Positions 21,575-22,005 of a stretch of DNA of 22,005 bases are shown in pieces (the stretch's first letter is position 1; each line of letters begins with the position of its first letter). The stretch is from a virus. Under the pieces are notes generated by a model. The model worked only from the letters and a program-made list of their open reading frames with translations, was not told the origin of the DNA and searched no databases. The DNA lies in IMG/VR virus record IMGVR_UViG_3300029448_000500, positions 1-22,005 of that record, one strand, 5' to 3'. A program made the position numbers and the translations under genes.

Positions 21575-22005
21575 GCTGTATACCTCGCTGTCTTGTAGTC
21601 AAGTTCGCAGTGGACTGTGCCATGCCAACCTGATAACTTATTCTTTACTATATTAAGATGTCGCTGTACATCTTCCTCGTCTTGTCCTTCTACCTGTGGA
21701 TTCTTAGCTATGAGAATCATAAGGTCAGCTTCTGCGGCTTTTCCTGTACGTGAGCCTTCCATCATGGCTTGGTTCAATACAATCTTACCTTCAGCTTCAG
21801 CAGACAACTGTGACATATAAAAGACTGCACACTCATACGTCTTGGCAATCTGCCTAGCATGTATTGCATTAGCCTTCAATGCTTCATCAGGTCGAGAGAA
21901 TCCACTTGTCCTAGCAAACTTATCTCCCATATCCAACACTAGAATGTCAGGCTTGTATGCCTTACACACACTCTCCACCCATGCCATGTCACGATTAGAT
22001 GCATA
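21571..22005 (-). CDS. Replicative DNA helicase (DnaB/T7 gp4-type), C-terminal part
   Basis: The frame is open to the window edge, with codons YASNRD before the first visible Met, so the 5' end lies outside. The visible 144 residues are the second half of a RecA-like hexameric helicase ATPase. They contain a Walker B strand (PDILVLDMGD), the sensor segment FYMSQLSAEAEGK, and GSRTGKAAEADLMILI, equivalent to the DnaB stretch that contacts DNA and senses ATP. A conserved-type 'LNIVKNKLSGWHG' and a final strand LDYKTARYTA follow. It should unwind the fork ahead of PolA, whose start codon overlaps this stop (ATGA at 21571-21574). Whether a primase domain is fused upstream cannot be seen. Confidence 0.85.
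   Translation of the reverse strand, partial: YASNRDMAWVESVCKAYKPDILVLDMGDKFARTSGFSRPDEALKANAIHARQIAKTYECAVFYMSQLSAEAEGKIVLNQAMMEGSRTGKAAEADLMILIAKNPQVEGQDEEDVQRHLNIVKNKLSGWHGTVHCELDYKTARYTA

Noticed and set aside
1-22005. tRNA genes, attachment sites or an origin
   Set aside because: I see no cloverleaf-like segment, no integrase-linked repeat and no iteron cluster; almost every base is covered by coding sequence.
1-22005. Avoidance of GANTC (CcrM/HinfI word)
   Set aside because: GAATC, GATTC and GACTC all occur, many times for GAATC, so there is no complete avoidance as for GATC.

Overview
The window looks like part of a strictly lytic, T7-like podovirus of the marine HMO-2011 type. It is AT-rich (roughly one third G+C by eye). 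Genes are packed tightly, often with TAATG, ATGA or GTGA stop-start overlaps. I see no tRNA or rRNA gene, integrase, repressor, RNA polymerase or insertion sequence. The main pointer to HMO-2011 is a family A DNA polymerase with a DnaJ-like CxxCxGxG zinc motif, which I recall (without a database check) was reported for the SAR116 phage HMO-2011. A marine alphaproteobacterial host is therefore likely but inferred.

Layout. Two gene blocks converge on positions 12784-12787, where their stop codons overlap. The plus-strand block (1-12787) is the virion arm. It starts with the 3' end of a fibre or structural gene, then a small conserved-looking gene and a tail fibre with a C-terminal S74 self-cleaving chaperone. 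A small membrane/coiled-coil protein and an intact-looking RimK-type ATP-grasp ligase follow. Next comes a run of large proteins that look like internal or ejected virion components: 770, 80, 168, 428, 1066 and 644 aa. The 644-aa protein carries a putative ADP-ribosyltransferase domain.

The minus-strand block (12784-22005, read from right to left) is the DNA metabolism arm. It holds the C-terminal part of a DnaB/T7 gp4-like helicase, PolA, a probable ssDNA-binding protein, a Cas4-like Fe-S exonuclease, a small coiled-coil protein and T7-type endonuclease I. After these come an unknown protein, a DUF3310 protein, a 53-aa acidic ORF, class II (B12) ribonucleotide reductase, a 53-aa membrane ORF, a small helical protein, a T5orf172/GIY-YIG-like protein, a small basic protein and a MazG-like pyrophosphohydrolase. 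Together they unwind and copy DNA, process recombination intermediates, degrade host DNA and make dNTPs. The two 53-aa ORFs fill what would otherwise be the only gaps in this arm.

The strongest signal not explained by genes is in word usage. Reading the whole window I found no GATC and no CCWGG. Asp before a C-starting codon is written GAC, and all eight Pro-Gly pairs I located use CCC or CCG, as if the genome had been purged of Dam/MboI-type and Dcm/EcoRII-type sites. Other notable points are the ATP-grasp ligase, the ART-like domain, a perfect-period 51-bp tandem repeat and an 11-residue periodicity in the 770-aa protein, and a Ser in place of Glu in DNA polymerase motif C.
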